From contig JAUCBJ010002616.1 in assembly GCA_032718475.1 (NCBI GenBank), forward strand, positions 1 to 22,588: a DNA stretch of 22,588 nt, given 5' to 3'. The DNA is from Nemertoderma westbladi (Eukaryota; Xenacoelomorpha; Nemertodermatida; Nemertodermatidae). Shown one piece after another: positions 21,951 through 22,588 of this stretch; position 1 is the stretch's first letter; each line of letters begins with the position of its first letter. The notes under the pieces were generated by a model. It was not told the DNA's origin. It was given only the letters and a program-made list of their open reading frames with translations, and searched no databases. Position numbers and translations under genes: made by a program.

Positions 21951-22288
21951 TAAACAAGCGATACACACCGGTACAGTAAACAAGCGATACACACCGGTAC
22001 AGTAAACAAGCGATACACACCGGTACAGTAAACAAGCGATACACACCGGTACAGTAAACAAGCGATACACACCGGTACAGTAAACAAGCGATACACACCG
22101 GTACAGTAAACAAGCGATACACACCGGTACAGTAAACAAGCGATACACACCGGTACAGTAAACAAGCGATACACACCGGTACAGTAAACAAGCGATACAC
22201 ACCGGTACAGTAAACAAGCGATACACACCGGTACAGTAAACAAGCGATACACACCGGTACAGTAAACAAGCGATACACACCTGTACAG
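21951..22288. repeat. 26-bp minisatellite, 13 near-perfect copies
   Basis: The unit is TAAACAAGCGATACACACCG then GTACAG, starting at 21951 and every 26 bases. Only the last copy differs (CCTGTACAG for CCGGTACAG), and a partial TAAACAG follows. The homogeneity implies recent expansion. Because the unit lacks stops in all three minus-strand frames, it yields overlapping 26-residue-periodic frames that are artefacts. It begins about 60 bp upstream of the zinc-finger exon's start codon, so it sits in the promoter or 5' UTR. Confidence 0.97.
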
Positions 22289-22471
22289 TAAACAGTTCAG
22301 TATATTTTTTATAATTCGAAAAAATTATGATTAATTTAATGTATAACACGTTTATTTATAATAAATGTTTAATCAAAGAAATAGCTAATATGAAGTTAGA
22401 TTTAAAACATTTAAATTTATTACCGATAATTAATAAATTCAATAAGATATTATGACGCAGATTAGGATCTA

Positions 22472-22588
22472 TTTACTACACCAGGAAAATCAATTAGAGC
22501 CACTTCGTTGCCAGCAAAGGGTTCCTCCCTATTGTATACATCCATCGTGGCCAAACCAATTTCTCAAACCTCATTGGGTAATTATAAC
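22472..22588. other. Possible exon at the window edge, strand undecided
   Basis: Both strands stay open. Plus strand: after TTTACTACACCAG, a frame reads GKSIRATSLPAKGSSLLYTS and onward to the window end. Minus strand: ATG at 22544 gives MDVYNREEPFAGNEVALIDF and stops at 22464, with AATAAA near 22421-22416. Neither is recognised as a known family. 22289-22471 is AT-rich with nothing visible. Confidence 0.2.

Noticed and set aside
21951-22288. CRISPR-like regular repeat
   Set aside because: The 26-bp units are contiguous, with no unique spacers, in an animal genome.
21899-22349. Overlapping Cys/Leu-rich frames of 117-137 codons on the minus strand
   Set aside because: Three frames of one 26-bp repeat give the same 26-residue cycle shifted. 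This is expected for a stop-free unit and is not evidence of a membrane protein.

Overview
Animal nuclear DNA, probably from a marine invertebrate. It has spliced genes with GT/AG introns, AT-rich non-coding DNA, and an unusually dense set of transposons and minisatellites. No bacterial or organellar signal is seen. The species cannot be named from the sequence. All three genes recognised lie on the minus strand. (1) A five-exon 3' part of a coiled-coil protein gene (653-8940) that I assembled by matching splice sites and reading phases. (2) A complete two-exon RBBP4/RBBP7 (Caf1-55/p55) histone chaperone gene (10121-12571). (3) A first exon with a CCDC17-like C2HC zinc finger (21755-21889). 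Both outer junctions of (1) and (3) are phase 0, so they may be two ends of one gene with RBBP4 inside its large intron. This is a hypothesis only. 

Layout: 1-443 is a 96-bp tandem array. 653-8940 holds the coiled-coil gene. Its 4.9-kb intron contains a 3.25-kb hAT-type insertion (1755-5000, perfect 8-bp target duplication GGCAAAAG) carrying two G-rich minisatellites, followed by a decayed non-LTR reverse transcriptase (about 5225-6125). Its next intron carries a dispersed repeat. 9911-10147 is a 31-bp minisatellite that includes the RBBP4 stop codon. The RBBP4 intron holds a 302-bp foldback hairpin (11587-11888). 13190-13815 is an inverted copy of the dispersed repeat. 14035-16938 is a nested structure: a foldback transposon with arms of about 700 bp, a tRNA-derived SINE at its centre and a TG...CA solo-LTR-like insertion (15617-16819) with a GGATC duplication in one arm. 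17200-19370 holds small tandem and direct repeats. 19888-21722 is a transposon with 190-bp terminal inverted repeats flanked by TA, with the remains of a YqaJ-type nuclease, ISL2EU-like. 21951-22288 is a 26-bp minisatellite just upstream of the zinc-finger exon. 

RBBP4 is the only gene with a confidently known job: it presents histones H3-H4 in CAF-1, NuRD, Sin3 and PRC2. The coiled-coil and zinc-finger exons cannot be assigned a cellular role from sequence alone. No operon-like or functional linkage between the genes is evident. The most striking content is the architecture of the mobile elements, several of which can be delimited to the base from target duplications.
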